64,000 nucleotides of DNA from Arthrinium phaeospermum (taxonomy: Eukaryota; Ascomycota; Sordariomycetes; Amphisphaeriales; Apiosporaceae): positions 2,480,001-2,544,000 of the forward strand of contig QYRS01000001.1 of the NCBI GenBank assembly GCA_006503535.1, read 5' to 3'. A program made the translations under genes and the position numbers. Each line of letters opens with the position of its first letter. The first letter of the stretch is position 1. This document shows positions 45,240 to 55,929 of this stretch, piece by piece. The notes below the pieces were generated by a model. That model was not told the DNA's origin, ran no database searches, and saw only the letters and a list, made by a program, of their open reading frames with translations.

Positions 45240-47146
45240 CGTGTATGGCCTTCCGAAGGTGTTTGGCAGTCAAAAAGATGCTTGCTACCGAGGGACGCTT
45301 TGAAGGGTCAAGGCGAGGCAAGACAAGACGTGTAAGAAGAACGCTTCCTCCCTAGAGCAAATCTGAGTGATTGAGAATCACAACATTGCCTCATGACACT
45401 GGTCCCCAAACAGGAATGTTCCGTGACAGCAAACTGGGCAGTCGACGTTAATATGCCGTTTCGGTAGTCATTGTATGCAGCCCCCGCAACTCAATTTCCG
45501 GGGGGTTAGCCAAGCCAAGGGTAAGGATTGGAGGGGTAAAGGTTAAGGGATGGAATGGCTAATTGCAGGTACATGCCGCATCAACGGGCTTCTTTTACCT
45601 GCCCCCCTGGCCACTGCCAGATAGGTAGCACGACACATGCATACGATGACACCATGCGAGATGACAATATCTAGTTACAATTAGACTTTGAAAGCCATTT
45701 GGTAAGCAACATGACCATCCTCGTGGATTTGATCCGGTGTTGTGGCGCTGCTCGATTCGTTGCCCGCGATTCAGACTTTGATGAGAAACAATACGCCATT
45801 GGGAGAAAACAGTTTAACCTAATATTGCGCTGCCGCAAAGGGGGATAGGTTTCAGGGACATTCAAGCCTCCGAAAGCACTAATAAATAAACAGAGTTGCC
45901 TGGACAATCAACGGTTTTGTCTAGACAAGGTTCTAGACTCCCGTATCTGTCATTTGAAGTGAAATGAGACTCTGCTGTGTAGGCAGGCAGAGTCGTGTCA
46001 CTCAAATGGACATGGGCGGTTCCGTTCAGGATTGAATAGAAGAAAGGGGTTCCTTGCATCGTACGTGTCTGTCGGTCCCTCGCATACGTCGCAGCAGATA
46101 TGTCTGAACGACATGCAGACTCGTACATACATGTTGATGAGGCCTGCCGTCGATTTTGGCGGGAGGCAAGGACCAACATGTCGCTTGCATTTTCCTTGTT
46201 GCAAAACTGTCAATTTCGTCAAGCCGCATACGGACTGAATACTCGATTTCTTGTGCGGGAATTGATCAAAAAGATAGCAAGGTGACAGGCTGGGCACAAA
46301 GTGTATCTAGTGAATTGATGGAGGTTAGACTTCTAGACGAAAAATCTGGCAACTGATTGATTCTTCAATGCAGGTTCAACCTCTTTTTCTCCTTCTTTTC
46401 TTTCCCTGCCACGTTCAAGCTCCTGCACGTTTCAAGGGAGGAGACAGGCCTTGTACAAGACTCGCAATAACGTGATTGCCGACGTAACGTTTTGAATAAT
46501 CGGGGAAGCTTAGCTACAGCTTGTAAGTGGCATAGCTTCCTTCCATCCCGGAGCTCTTGTTTTACCAAGGATCCGGATTGTTCGGTCTGCTTGCCGACGA
46601 AAAGAACAATCACTCCGGAACGGAACAGCCACATAACTAGCCACAATTGTGCCGGTCGACCCCACCAACTTTTACCCGGCCATCGTCAAATAAGGCTGTA
46701 CCTCTTTCCAGCATCATCAAGCCATCGATCAGCCTTGTTGCTCGAGATCAACTTTCCCTCCGTCAACTGTCGTCTCTGGACAGTTCAGGCGCATCGTCAT
46801 CATCCTCAACGAGCATCCATCCTTGCTTCTTTCCTACATCGGAGGATTTTCCGGTGGAGGTTCTGGTTTACATCAGACTCGTTGTTTCCGATTTGGGAAA
46901 TCGCAAACCATCCTCGAGGATGTGCGCCGTGCGACCTGTTTGCACCTCCAAAACACATTAATCGATTGTCCTTCGCTTCGAACATCAAGGCATTAAAACC
47001 AACCTCTCACCCACCTTTCGTACCACGTAGAGAAACCCGCAACCGAATCGCTTCCACACGAATACAAATAATCTGTACCATCCAATAACGTCCGCAACGC
47101 AACTTGATCAATCGCGAAGCTCCTCGAGGGAGTCCGAAGCTCCACG
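45240..47146. other. Divergent intergenic region upstream of TAF6
   Basis: About 1.9 kb. The last 500 bp before TAF6 is CT-rich and open over 46492-47088, but the composition (Arg/Ser/Pro/His) is leader-like. No gene is called. Confidence 0.55.
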
Positions 47147-48589
47147 ATGGCGTCAAACACTGCGGCGCGCGCGGCGGCTCCCCAAGATGCAGCACACAAG
47201 CCCAACGAGCCGCGTCTTCTGTGGAATCCCGAGAACGTGAAGGATGTGGCCGAGTCGGTGGGCATTGGCGCACTGGGTGACGAGGCTCTTCGCGTCCTTT
47301 CGCAAGACGTCGAGTACCGAATCGGCCAAGTCATCGTCGAGGCCCTGCGCTTCATGCGGGCGGCCAAGCGCACCAACATGACGGTCCAGGACATGTCCCA
47401 GGCCCTACGCGTCTTGGACGTCGAGCCCTTGTACGGATACGACTCTACACGGCCGCTCAAGTACGGCGAAGCCAGCCTCGGCCCCGGCCAGCCGCTGTTC
47501 TACATTGAGGACGAAGAGGTGGACTTCGAGAAGCTCATCAACGCGCCGCTGCCCAAGGTCCCCAGGGATATGACCTTCACCGCCCATTGGCTCGCCATCG
47601 AAGGCGTCCAACCTTCCATCGCACAGAACCCCAGCACCTCGGAGGCGCGTTCGCAAGACATGCTGCCCAAGGGTCCTGGCGCCAACCCCGCGCTTCCTGC
47701 CCTTGCCGGAGCTCAGTCGGCTAACTTCCGTCCGGCTGTCAAACACCATCTCAGCCAAGAGCTGATCCTCTACTTCGAAAAGGTGCAAAATGCCATCTTG
47801 AATGACGACCCAGACCCAGAAGTTGAGCGTCTTCGCGAAGCGGCGCTTGGCTCCATATCCTCATCACCTGGTATCCATCAGCTGATTCCGTACTTCGTGA
47901 CATTCTTCTCCAACGAGGTTACCAACCACCTCGACGATGTGTTCATCCTCCGCCAAGTGCTCGCGGCGACTGGTGCTCTCGTGAATAACCCGGAGCTCCA
48001 CCTCGACCCTTATGCAAACTCTCTCATCATTCCGGTTCTCACCTGCCTAATGGGCCGCCGACTGGGATCGGAGAACGGCACCGACGCGCTGAAGGAGCAA
48101 TACCAGCTGCGCGAGCTGGCGGCGAGTCTGGCGGGGACGATCGTGCGCAAGTTCGCGCGGTCCAACAAGATGCTGCGGCCTAAGACGACGCGGACCTGCC
48201 TGAAGCAGTTCTTGGACCCTAACGTGCCGTCCGCGGTCTGGTACGGTAGCATTCTGGGAGTGTCGGCCGTGAGCGGTCCCGAGGGCGTGCGCATCTTGCT
48301 GCTGCCCAACATGAAGGACTTCGATACCAACATGTTGCAGAAGCTGAAGGAGGGCAACGAGAACAGCCGTCTCGAGTACGAGGCCATCATCGGTGCTGTC
48401 ATCAAGGCCATCCGCACTCTTGTCCCGGACAGCGACCTCGTCATGACTAACGGCGTCAACGGGGCCGGCAACGAGCGCGAGATCCAAAGCGTCAAGGACT
48501 TCCTGGGCGATGCGGTCGGCGGTCGGTTGGCCGTGTTGGGTGATCATAGGCTCATACAGGCGGTGCTGGAAGCCAAGTCGTTCAATTGA
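47147..48589 (+). CDS. TAF6: Transcription initiation factor TFIID/SAGA subunit TAF6
   Basis: Single exon, 480 residues, ATG at 47147 in the context CACGATGGC. TAF6 pairs with TAF9 through an H4-like histone fold and is shared by TFIID and, in fungi, SAGA. The histone fold covers about residues 23-95 ([37 protein letters not shown] and [21 protein letters not shown]). The following [22 protein letters not shown] is the typical TAF6 linker. After a variable segment, HEAT-type helical repeats begin near residue 200 ([17 protein letters not shown]) and run to the end. The usual fungal length is matched. No upstream in-frame alternative is needed. Confidence 0.97.
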   Translation: MASNTAARAAAPQDAAHKPNEPRLLWNPENVKDVAESVGIGALGDEALRVLSQDVEYRIGQVIVEALRFMRAAKRTNMTVQDMSQALRVLDVEPLYGYDSTRPLKYGEASLGPGQPLFYIEDEEVDFEKLINAPLPKVPRDMTFTAHWLAIEGVQPSIAQNPSTSEARSQDMLPKGPGANPALPALAGAQSANFRPAVKHHLSQELILYFEKVQNAILNDDPDPEVERLREAALGSISSSPGIHQLIPYFVTFFSNEVTNHLDDVFILRQVLAATGALVNNPELHLDPYANSLIIPVLTCLMGRRLGSENGTDALKEQYQLRELAASLAGTIVRKFARSNKMLRPKTTRTCLKQFLDPNVPSAVWYGSILGVSAVSGPEGVRILLLPNMKDFDTNMLQKLKEGNENSRLEYEAIIGAVIKAIRTLVPDSDLVMTNGVNGAGNEREIQSVKDFLGDAVGGRLAVLGDHRLIQAVLEAKSFN

Positions 48590-49481
48590 AGAAGCAATTG
48601 CCTCGCCATATCGATACCCAACATCAGTACGCGTAAGATGAGGATGCGTGGGAGAAGAGATAGGGAAAGGGGAGTGGAGGGGCGAGAAGAAAACCTCAGC
48701 TTGTAATTATGTATGGCATTGGCGCATCAGGGGAGACAAGGCGTTTTGGCGTACACACCCACCACCACATAAACTGAATGAATGGGTTGCTTTGAGTTGG
48801 AAACGATATGCATGAGAGGAAGTTGGTTTGCTTGCCAACCACCAAAAAGATGCGAAGTAAAGCCTGGACAACGCAGCCTGTCGAAAGTCGATGCGTGATG
48901 AAAACTCAGGAAGGACTCGGGGTTGCCCAGTAGTTTCCCTCGGCATCTGCCCAAAGGGCCAGAAATTGAAATAAAATAATATCAAGTGATGGGCTTGTCT
49001 CTCTCGTGAAAATCGTAACGTGTTTGTAGACGTGGGGGGTCCGCCGGGCGACCAAAAATTCTTGGTTAGCTAGCTGCGTGCGGTCAGTGCTGTATACTCG
49101 ACGATGCTTAGCTGCTCGGTGGGGGAGTTGCTTTGCTGATTTTCACACGAGACCCGGGAAAAGAGTTGTTGACTTGAAAGAAAATGGAAGTGTACATTGG
49201 ACACAATGATTTATCTAATCATGCGGGAACACCTATCGTCTCACTCAACCCCTTCTACGCCTTCCTAAGTATTGTTTCCTCCTTTAGTCCACCCGTCTCC
49301 AGATCGCCCTATCATCCTGAGCTTGTTTTCATCTCATGAATAACGGCCGCCTGGTAACAAGCTAAACTACATATCCCAGGACCAAGTAATCCCTGGCTGG
49401 CTTCAGCAAATACCGAGTTTAAACTGCTGCCTCCTATTCGACTTGCTGCCTCCTATCTCAACACACCTTTCGTTTCCTTCT
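48590..49481. other. Convergent 3' regions of TAF6 and SDHC, no gene seen
   Basis: About 0.9 kb between facing stop codons. No protein-like frame or RNA gene is recognised. Confidence 0.55.
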
Positions 49482-50367
49482 TTACAGGAAGAGCACCATG
49501 CCCAGAGCGGAGACCACACTGGCGCCCAGGATGGCGTAGCCGCCAGACATGACGGACTTCTTGGAGAAGCCCTTGGCGGTGTCCCAGGTCAGGTGGCGCA
49601 TGCTGTTGATGCCGTGGAAGGCGAAGGGCCAGGCCATGAGGAACTTGAGGGAGCCCTTGACGGCGAGGGGCAGGGAGCCGAAGGCGGCGGCCATCGAGGC
49701 CGACTCGATGTGCCAGCCGAACAGGGGGGCGGCCAGGTACGCCGCGCCGAAGACGTACAGGCCGCCGCTGAAGGCGCCGCCCGTGATGCGGTTCCAGATC
49801 GAGCCGCCGAACCACGTCTGCGTCGGGTCGTACACCTGCAGGTGCGGGGAGATGGGGCGCTGCCGGCGCTGGGCGGCGAGGAGGGAGTGGCCGTCGGTCT
49901 CGCTTATCTTGTTCGTCGAGGCGGGGCTAGAGGTCGGGTGCATCGCGATTAGCTTGTGGTCGATCGTGGGCAAGAAAGCCTCCCTCGCGCGAAACGAGGG
50001 ACACGGAGGGAGGACAGTTGGGCTTACCGGGTCTGGATGGTGGTGGTTGCCTTGGCTGCCATGGCGGCGCGAGGGAGGTTCTGGGAGAAGAAGACATTGG
50101 GCTTGGCTCCTGTTTACACGGCTCGATCAGCGCTGGTTCTCGGGCCATTCGGTCTTGTATGCAAGCAGTGATCTCGGTGGCTCAACAGGCGACAGAAGAT
50201 CGCAAGGTGCGATCTTTCTGCATTTCCACCGAGCCCCTAGACCTCCGCCACCCATTGCGTCGTCCGATAGATCGTTCATCTCCAGAAAACCCCGAAGAGA
50301 GGTCCGCGACAAGTGCCATTCACTTACCCTGTTGCAGGGCCCGCACGCCGACTCGTGATACGTTCAT
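49482..50367 (-). CDS. SDH3: Succinate dehydrogenase (complex II) cytochrome b subunit
   Basis: Inner-membrane anchor subunit that helps bind heme b and ubiquinone (SDHC). Three exons: 50367-50328, 50109-50028 and 49926-49482. Both introns are GT-AG and frames join to 188 residues. Exons 1 and 2 encode a mitochondrial presequence (MNVSRVGVRALQQG..., then NVFFSQNLPRAAMAA). The conserved ubiquinone-site block is RPISPHLQVYDPTQTW followed by SIWNRITGGAFSGGLY, with the conserved Ser and Arg. Three membrane segments follow. The heme-ligand His lies in FAFHGINSMRHLTWD. Length and order fit fungal SDHC closely. This subunit is one of the targets of carboxamide fungicides; resistance residues cannot be judged from one allele. 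Confidence 0.95.
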
Positions 50368-51679
50368 GGTGTTGTGATGTGTGTTCGACTGCTGCTATAG
50401 CTCCTGGTCGTATCGGTCCTCCAATTTCTGGCGCAAGTCAAGTCGAAGTCGTGAATTGGCGCAGCTGTCTTCAAATGAACGTTCAATCGCGAGCAACAAC
50501 AGCCTGCATCATCGGGACGATCAATCAAACGACGACCTCAGACTAAAGGTGGCCCCACATGCTTCCCATCCTCGGCTTTTGGCTGGCCAATGGGACCTGA
50601 TCAATTTCTCAGAGCTCTCTTGCATGCGGCTCGTGGCCCAACACCCACCTTTTGCCCTCACGTGACTGACTGGCTTATGGCGGCTCCAGCCGACGGTTTA
50701 TCAAAAGCAGACTCTGAGCTTCGAGCTTTCTTCCTTTCCTCTCTTTTCCTCTCCAGATAGAACTGAGTGTCCAGATCGTGCAACGCCTCATGGTGTTGCT
50801 ACTCGGTCAACTGGCGGCCTTCTTGGCCGTATGGACGCTCGGAGAGCAAACATACTTGGGAAAGTAGGATCCTTCGTTAATCTCGGCCTCGCGTTACACC
50901 ATCACGAGCTCGTTTCATTCTGTGATCTACATATCAAAATCGAATTACCATGCTTTGTATCCGTGATCTTTGACTAGATTGACTTTGCACCAAGAAAAAG
51001 GTGATTTTGTCTATCTGATAATTCAGTCGTCTTATCTGCCAAGAATGCATAGTGGTGCGCAGCAACGATTGGCAATGCTGTTCGGAATTTTCTTTCGCTG
51101 TCCACGGTCTAAACTGAAGATGCTCTGTCAAAGGATGTCATCAATCAGTCTTGTTGGAAACATAACGAATGGCTTGATCTTCACAGTGCGGCTCTGGCCG
51201 ACATACGTCAAAAATGCAAGTTGCCAGTGTCTGGAATCTGATGTCTTGAGAAAAAGACGCCCAGATCATGACAATGTACTACCTAGGTGCGAGCTGACAA
51301 AATTGCTATATATACCCTCGAGAGTACCATATCTAGTACATACGACCATATCCTGCTGAATACTAGGGATCCCGTCCGCTCTCCCATATATAAGCAGCAG
51401 AGAGCCGAATTAGTACTAGGGTCGGTGACGACCTGGGAATCCTCGGTGTTGTATGTTTTTGCCTTTTTGGCAGCCCTGATAACTTTGGTAATCGAAAACG
51501 CACGCTGGACAGAACGAGTAGTAAAAAGTGATTTGGTGATGTTTATCGTGCAGAAACCCGTCTCAAACGCCTCTTGCCGTCCACACGAGTTGAGAGTGGT
51601 GTGAACGGTTACTCTCTTGGTTGATTGACCAATGACTGGAAACAGCGGACTACCTATACCATCGATATTGCCCATCATT
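50368..51679. other. Intergenic, no supported gene
   Basis: About 1.3 kb. A plus-strand TATATAAG-like element near 51386 is followed by an open but ATG-poor stretch (to 51604) with one hydrophobic run. There is not enough evidence to call it. Confidence 0.5.
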
Positions 51680-52558
51680 TCAACCCCACATCTCGTGCTT
51701 CATGCTTGATAGCCAAAGGGACTGGTTTGGGTATTGGTCCAAGGTGATGCGCACGTAATCGTGCCAGTCGTCATACCAGCCAGCGTTGGCAAAGGTAGCC
51801 GTCGCATACTCCCAGTAAGTCGGATACCACGACGCGAACTCCCAATCGATCATGACTAGCGTCCCGTCGGGCTGCACCAGGATGTTCTTCCGCTGGAAAT
51901 CGTTGTGGGTGAAGACGGGGGCGTCGTTGCCGCGAAGGTGGGTGGAGAGGACGTGTTGGTAGTATCGGAGCTTGTGGGCCGTTCGCTCGCCTGTTTCGAA
52001 GGAGTATATCCGGACGATGGCATCGATGAATTCGTCCTCGGTTGCAAACGATGTCTTGACGACTTCGCTGGCACCCACAGTGGCCGAGAACATGTCATCG
52101 AGTGGCGGTCCGCCCATGATGTTGCCGAAGTAGCCCGGGTGCGGCAGTTGCCGGAGTTGGTCGAAGTAGGTTCGCAGGGTCCTGGCGATGGCGGTCTTGC
52201 GAGCCTGGTCTAGGCTACCCCATAGATTCAGGAGCGTCTCGCCTGGCACATATTGCATCAGGATATATGTGATGACCTTTTGCCCCTTTGGGCGTTGGTA
52301 GATGGCGTAGACCTTGGGGATTGGTACCGTGGTAGACTTTATCACGCATATCATGTTATGAGCCTCGATAGGGTCGACATGAACGCCAAACTTCATGACA
52401 AACTTTTCTTGAACTTTTGCGAGGCGGGTGCTGGCGGAGTCATTGAGCAAGACTTCAGACCCATCGAGGTCATTTGGAGTCGGTAGAGGATCGGGATAGC
52501 CATGAGATTGGTCCTCGAATAGGACCCCGTATGGCGCTGTGTCTGTGTCGGGCATCAT
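51680..52558 (-). CDS. Aminoglycoside-phosphotransferase-like (APH) kinase-fold protein
   Basis: Single exon, 292 residues from the ATG at 52558. The frame reaches 52567 only through a GTG, so the ATG pair at 52558/52555 is the likely start. A short N-lobe includes residues resembling the ATP-binding strands (KFVMKFGVHVDPIEAHNM, then VPIPKVYAIY) and the hinge YILMQYVPGETL. The catalytic loop is FTHNDFQRKNILV (H-N-D-x5-N, about residue 216), and the metal-binding Asp is in VMIDWEFASWYP, the usual APH/choline-kinase pattern. The protein is somewhat short at the N-terminus, and no clear ATP-binding Lys can be singled out. In fungi such genes are numerous and their small-molecule or protein substrates are mostly unknown. 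It lies next to the GTPase pair. Confidence 0.88.
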   Translation of the reverse strand: MMPDTDTAPYGVLFEDQSHGYPDPLPTPNDLDGSEVLLNDSASTRLAKVQEKFVMKFGVHVDPIEAHNMICVIKSTTVPIPKVYAIYQRPKGQKVITYILMQYVPGETLLNLWGSLDQARKTAIARTLRTYFDQLRQLPHPGYFGNIMGGPPLDDMFSATVGASEVVKTSFATEDEFIDAIVRIYSFETGERTAHKLRYYQHVLSTHLRGNDAPVFTHNDFQRKNILVQPDGTLVMIDWEFASWYPTYWEYATATFANAGWYDDWHDYVRITLDQYPNQSLWLSSMKHEMWG

Positions 52559-53118
52559 GGGATTCACATTAAGTGGGAACTTGTTGCTGAGAATCGGGAA
52601 AGTTCCTGTTGTCCGTGAGTTACGGGGGGGATGAGGGCAGTACTCGCTTGGAATGTTAGGATGTTGGCGCTACTAAGCGCCGAAGTGGTGTGGTAGGTAA
52701 TTCTATGTGGGGGCCATGCCAAAAATCGATCTCTGCGTATTGTGCAGCATCTGTCCTGAGAGGATAGGATGTGGAGATATCCTAGTAAGGACTGTCCGGC
52801 CCTGGAGTTGCCGAGACAGAGCCCTTAGGCGCCCGCGCCGTATACTCACTGCATTCTAGAGGGGGGGACTTGTTAGGTACACGAGCAGCAAATGCCTTGC
52901 GCTACGCCGCTCATCCCAACAAATGGTGAGATGGTTGCCGCTTCAGCACATATATGCGAAATGATTTCATGTTAAGGGGCTTAATCCAGGCTTCCCTACA
53001 AGAACGTGTCTTAAACGAGTGAATTTAAATTGTGAATTCGACTAAAGAATGTAATACGAGGAATAGTTGGAGAAAGTAGCATCTGTCAGAATATGAGGAG
53101 AGATACCTGCCAATGTCA
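52559..53118. other. Intergenic, no gene seen
   Basis: About 560 bp, AT-rich toward 53000-53100. It holds the upstream region of the APH-like gene and the 3' region of the GTPase gene. Confidence 0.55.
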
Positions 53119-54180
53119 TTATCTTCGACCTGGCATGATGTTTGCGAACCATCCATGGTCTTTCCCAGCCGTGTGAGAACTTCGCTCTCGCATCCTCCTC
53201 TTCTCCCGGTCACGTCTTTGTTCTTCGTCCGTGATCAGAGAATCAGCAGTAGTGCCGCTCACTTTGTTTCTGCTCTCCCTCAGCTGTCTCTCTACGGCCA
53301 TTTGTGGAGTCGGTAAGTTCGCAAAGCGCTGCATAATGTCACGGCATGGGTCTGGCTTGTTCCCCCAGTACTCCTTGTAGACAGCACCCCCTTCAATCAA
53401 GCCATCGAAGACTGATTTGTGCGCAAGCATCTCGTCCGTTCTCATGCGATTCTTGCGTACCGTTTCGTCATATAAAGGGCCGACTGCAATGTTGTCCCAC
53501 ATCGTACTGCAAACAATGACACGAGGGAAGAATTCGGCTCCGCACATCTCCTTGAAAACCAGGATATTCAGTCGGGCTTCGTCGATAACTCTGGTGTTGC
53601 CCACGGGAAAGAGGTAGAGTACGCCCTTGACTCCTGGCACCCACGACACGATGTCCGCAAGAATATCGTGATTACTTCTGGTCGGGTCATCGAAGCCCGG
53701 CGTGTCAATGAACTCGAACTGACCGGACTTGTCGAGGTATGGCGTACAAGATCGGGTACCTCCGAAGAGAGAAAGTAAGTATAGGTCTATAGATGTAATA
53801 ATAAATGGGCAAAGGGTTGACCTACAGGAATCAGCACCGTCACTGACCACGACATCACGACCAGTGACTGCCCGGATAAAAGAGGATTTTCCCGCTCCTG
53901 TATGGCCGAGGACAAGGATTCGAAAAGGCATTTGCCCTGGGGTCATGTAGCCTGCTGCAGAGCTACGCAAGCTCTTCGTGCCATATGTTTGCCCCACGGA
54001 AACATCGCCGGCTGTAGGGCCATAGGAGCTCATCTGGGCATGCGTCTTCCCAACAGCCGGATCGCCGGCTGCGGTGCGAAGGATGCTCCTCGGACCATGT
54101 GTTGGCTCCACAATCACGTCGCTAGCTACAGAGCTACGGGTGATCCGCGGGCTATATGCTGGGTCGTTCTCAATCGACAT
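53119..54180 (-). CDS. AIG1/IMAP-like P-loop GTPase-like protein with N-terminal repeats (copy A)
   Basis: Two exons, 54180-53826 and 53759-53119, with intron 53760-53825 (GTAGGT...GAG). The intron is 66 nt and has no stop in frame, so it could also be read through. The spliced product is 331 residues. The first ~76 residues are four 19-residue repeats. The G domain follows: G1 GHTGAGKSSF, G3 DTPGFDD, and at the G4 position CSTMWD rather than T/NKxD. The intron falls inside the Cys codon of GADSC. The C-terminal part is helical and ends in an Arg/Lys/Glu-rich stretch without a membrane anchor. It is head-to-head with a paralogue 735 bp away. The family (fungal 'G domain' proteins related to AIG1/IMAP/Toc GTPases) is assigned from G1 and G3; the cellular role is unknown. 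Confidence 0.87.
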   Translation of the reverse strand: MSIENDPAYSPRITRSSVASDVIVEPTHGPRSILRTAAGDPAVGKTHAQMSSYGPTAGDVSVGQTYGTKSLRSSAAGYMTPGQMPFRILVLGHTGAGKSSFIRAVTGRDVVVSDGADSCRSTLCPFIITSIDLYLLSLFGGTRSCTPYLDKSGQFEFIDTPGFDDPTRSNHDILADIVSWVPGVKGVLYLFPVGNTRVIDEARLNILVFKEMCGAEFFPRVIVCSTMWDNIAVGPLYDETVRKNRMRTDEMLAHKSVFDGLIEGGAVYKEYWGNKPDPCRDIMQRFANLPTPQMAVERQLRESRNKVSGTTADSLITDEEQRRDREKRRMRERSSHTAGKDHGWFANIMPGRR

Positions 54181-54181
54181 G
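53954..54181 (-). repeat. Four tandem 57-bp units encoding a 19-residue repeat
   Basis: Units at 53954-54010, 54011-54067, 54068-54124 and 54125-54181. Each begins with GCT(G/A) on the plus strand and is spaced exactly 57 bp. On the coding strand the protein units share the pattern GDxxVxxTHxxxSxxxxAA. The array starts at the initiator ATG and stops at the G1 motif. Confidence 0.88.
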
Positions 54182-54915
54182 GTGGGAAGGATAGGTCAAA
54201 TTCGTTGTTCAAAGGAAACCACTTCCTCGAAGATGTGCTGGGTATGTAATTGATGAGGGTTTATATTGCTGAATTCAAACTGGAATACGCAAGGCTCGAT
54301 AGAAGAAGCGAACAGGGATGTGAGATATTTGCAAGATAGAGAGACTGTAACCCAAGGAGATTGAATGAGCTATGGAAAGCTGTGCTTTTATAGAGAAACC
54401 TTCGGGTACCTGGCCAAAAGATGCTGGTGCGGGAATATGAGAAGAACAGAGTTCTGGAGATATTAGGGGGGACCCCCAAGACCCTGAAAATATGTACTGT
54501 CTAGAAAGCCCGTCGGGCACTCGACTAAGTGGCAGAAGGCTGCAGGCAGTGTGGCTTCATCGACGAAATCAGGCTGGCGTCAACGTTCTGCTGTGCAACC
54601 ACTTGGATGTGATTAATTCCAAAATGGAATAGGTGCATAGTATCAGAAATCTAGACCTGGTCCGAGTGCCTGAAAGAAAAGGCAACACACTCAGGCTACA
54701 ACTCATGGTTATTCTTATATTGTTCCCATCTCCCGGGGCAAAGCTTTGATAATCTCCCCCTCGTCCCAGCAAATCGTCCCAGTTGTCTCTTTGTTAATAC
54801 CTCACCTTTGACCACATCTTCCCCTACCATCACTTGCGTACTTTCGCCTTTTTCTCACTTGTGAGCGGACAGATTCAACCTCTTCGCCCGCGATAGCTTT
54901 TCTCCTGGTCTCATC
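54181..54915. promoter_or_regulatory. Bidirectional promoter region of the GTPase pair
   Basis: 735 bp between two divergent start codons. On the minus strand a strong CTATAAAAG lies at 54385-54393, and a weaker ATATAAAC lies at 54261-54268. The 54260-54560 segment is AT-rich; the part before 54916 is CT-rich, a usual fungal leader. Shared control is inference. Confidence 0.45.
54385..54393 (-). promoter_or_regulatory. Possible TATA box for GTPase copy A
   Basis: Minus-strand CTATAAAAG, 205 bp before the copy A start. A second weaker candidate sits 80 bp before the start, so the real core element is not settled. Confidence 0.35.
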
Positions 54916-55929
54916 ATGGCAGATGGCGCAATCAGATTGGCTGTCTTCGGATTGACTGGAGCTGGCAAGTCGTCCTTCGTCAATGATGCAACCGGGGCAT
55001 CTTTGGAAGTTGGACATGGAGCAGACTCGTGTAAGTCGGTCATGTTGGTCGTACGCAATGTTGAAGAATGCACTCTGACCTTGAGTTGTTAAGGCACCAA
55101 GAAGCTCGAAGCAGCAGAGCGATACGTGCATGGAAAAAGGTTCATCTTGTATGACATGCCTGGCAACAATGACACAGACGACCAAGACGTGCCACTATTC
55201 ATCGACATGTCAAAATGGCTGGCACAGGCATACGACACAGGCCAACATCTCAATGGCGTTATCTTCATGGAACCGATGGCCGGTGTCCGAGTGGGTAGAG
55301 CCGAGCAACAGAGAACTCAGATGCTTGAAGCGATCGTTGGCAGTGGGCATTTCGGCCGAGTTGCAATTGTCACATCAATGTGGGACGTACTTGCCCCAGA
55401 GACTGCTAAGCGAATCGAAAACAACCGCTCGGATGGAGACAAAGCCGTCTGGCGGGGTCTGATAGATGGAGGTGCCACTATGTTCAGGTATTATCATACC
55501 CCAGATTCGGCCCTCGAAGTCTTGCGACACTTCCTCCCTTCAAGCAGATTCCCTCCGCGACCTTTTCAGCTTCAGCAAGAGCTCTTGGAAGCTGGTGGCG
55601 TAATCAACGAGACAACCGCCGCCAGGTTTCTTGAGGAGATTACGGGAGGAAAGGTCAAAGATCTAGAGCAGAGGATCCAGATAGTTGGATCCAGCCAAGA
55701 CCTACAAAACACGGTGGAAAAGCTTCAAGGCTGGCGCCAGATACTACGAGACACTGTGGTAGGTTACCTCCCATACTTTCCTATTGACGTTTGATTACTA
55801 AGCTATTTACTTTAGGTCAAAATCTGTGGCTTCATCAGAGACCATTCAGGTGCAATTATCGCTGTGGGAAGAGGTGTGGCCGGTGCGGCAACCATCGCAG
55901 GCATGACACTCTTGTGTCAGATGATGTAA
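54916..55929 (+). CDS. AIG1/IMAP-like P-loop GTPase-like protein (copy B)
   Basis: Three exons: 54916-55030, 55094-55758 and 55816-55929. Both introns are GT-AG and frames join to 297 residues. G1 is GLTGAGKSSF at residues about 12-21. The first intron interrupts the Cys codon of GADSC, the same codon and phase as in copy A. G3 is DMPGNNDTDD, a change from DTPG. At G4 is TSMWD, again without the usual Lys. A helical region with coiled-coil character follows (about residues 200-255). Exon 3 encodes a hydrophobic C-terminus (AIIAVGRGVAGAATIAG, then MTLL), a likely tail anchor or membrane-inserting helix that copy A lacks. Function is unknown; membrane-associated GTPase-like action is inferred from the family. 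Confidence 0.87.

Noticed and set aside
46492..47088. 198-codon frame just upstream of TAF6
   Set aside because: CT-rich leader composition, ends before the TAF6 ATG, no conserved motif.
51287..51604. Plus-strand frame after a TATATAAG-like element
   Set aside because: Reading frame lacks a suitable ATG after the TATA element and has no family match.
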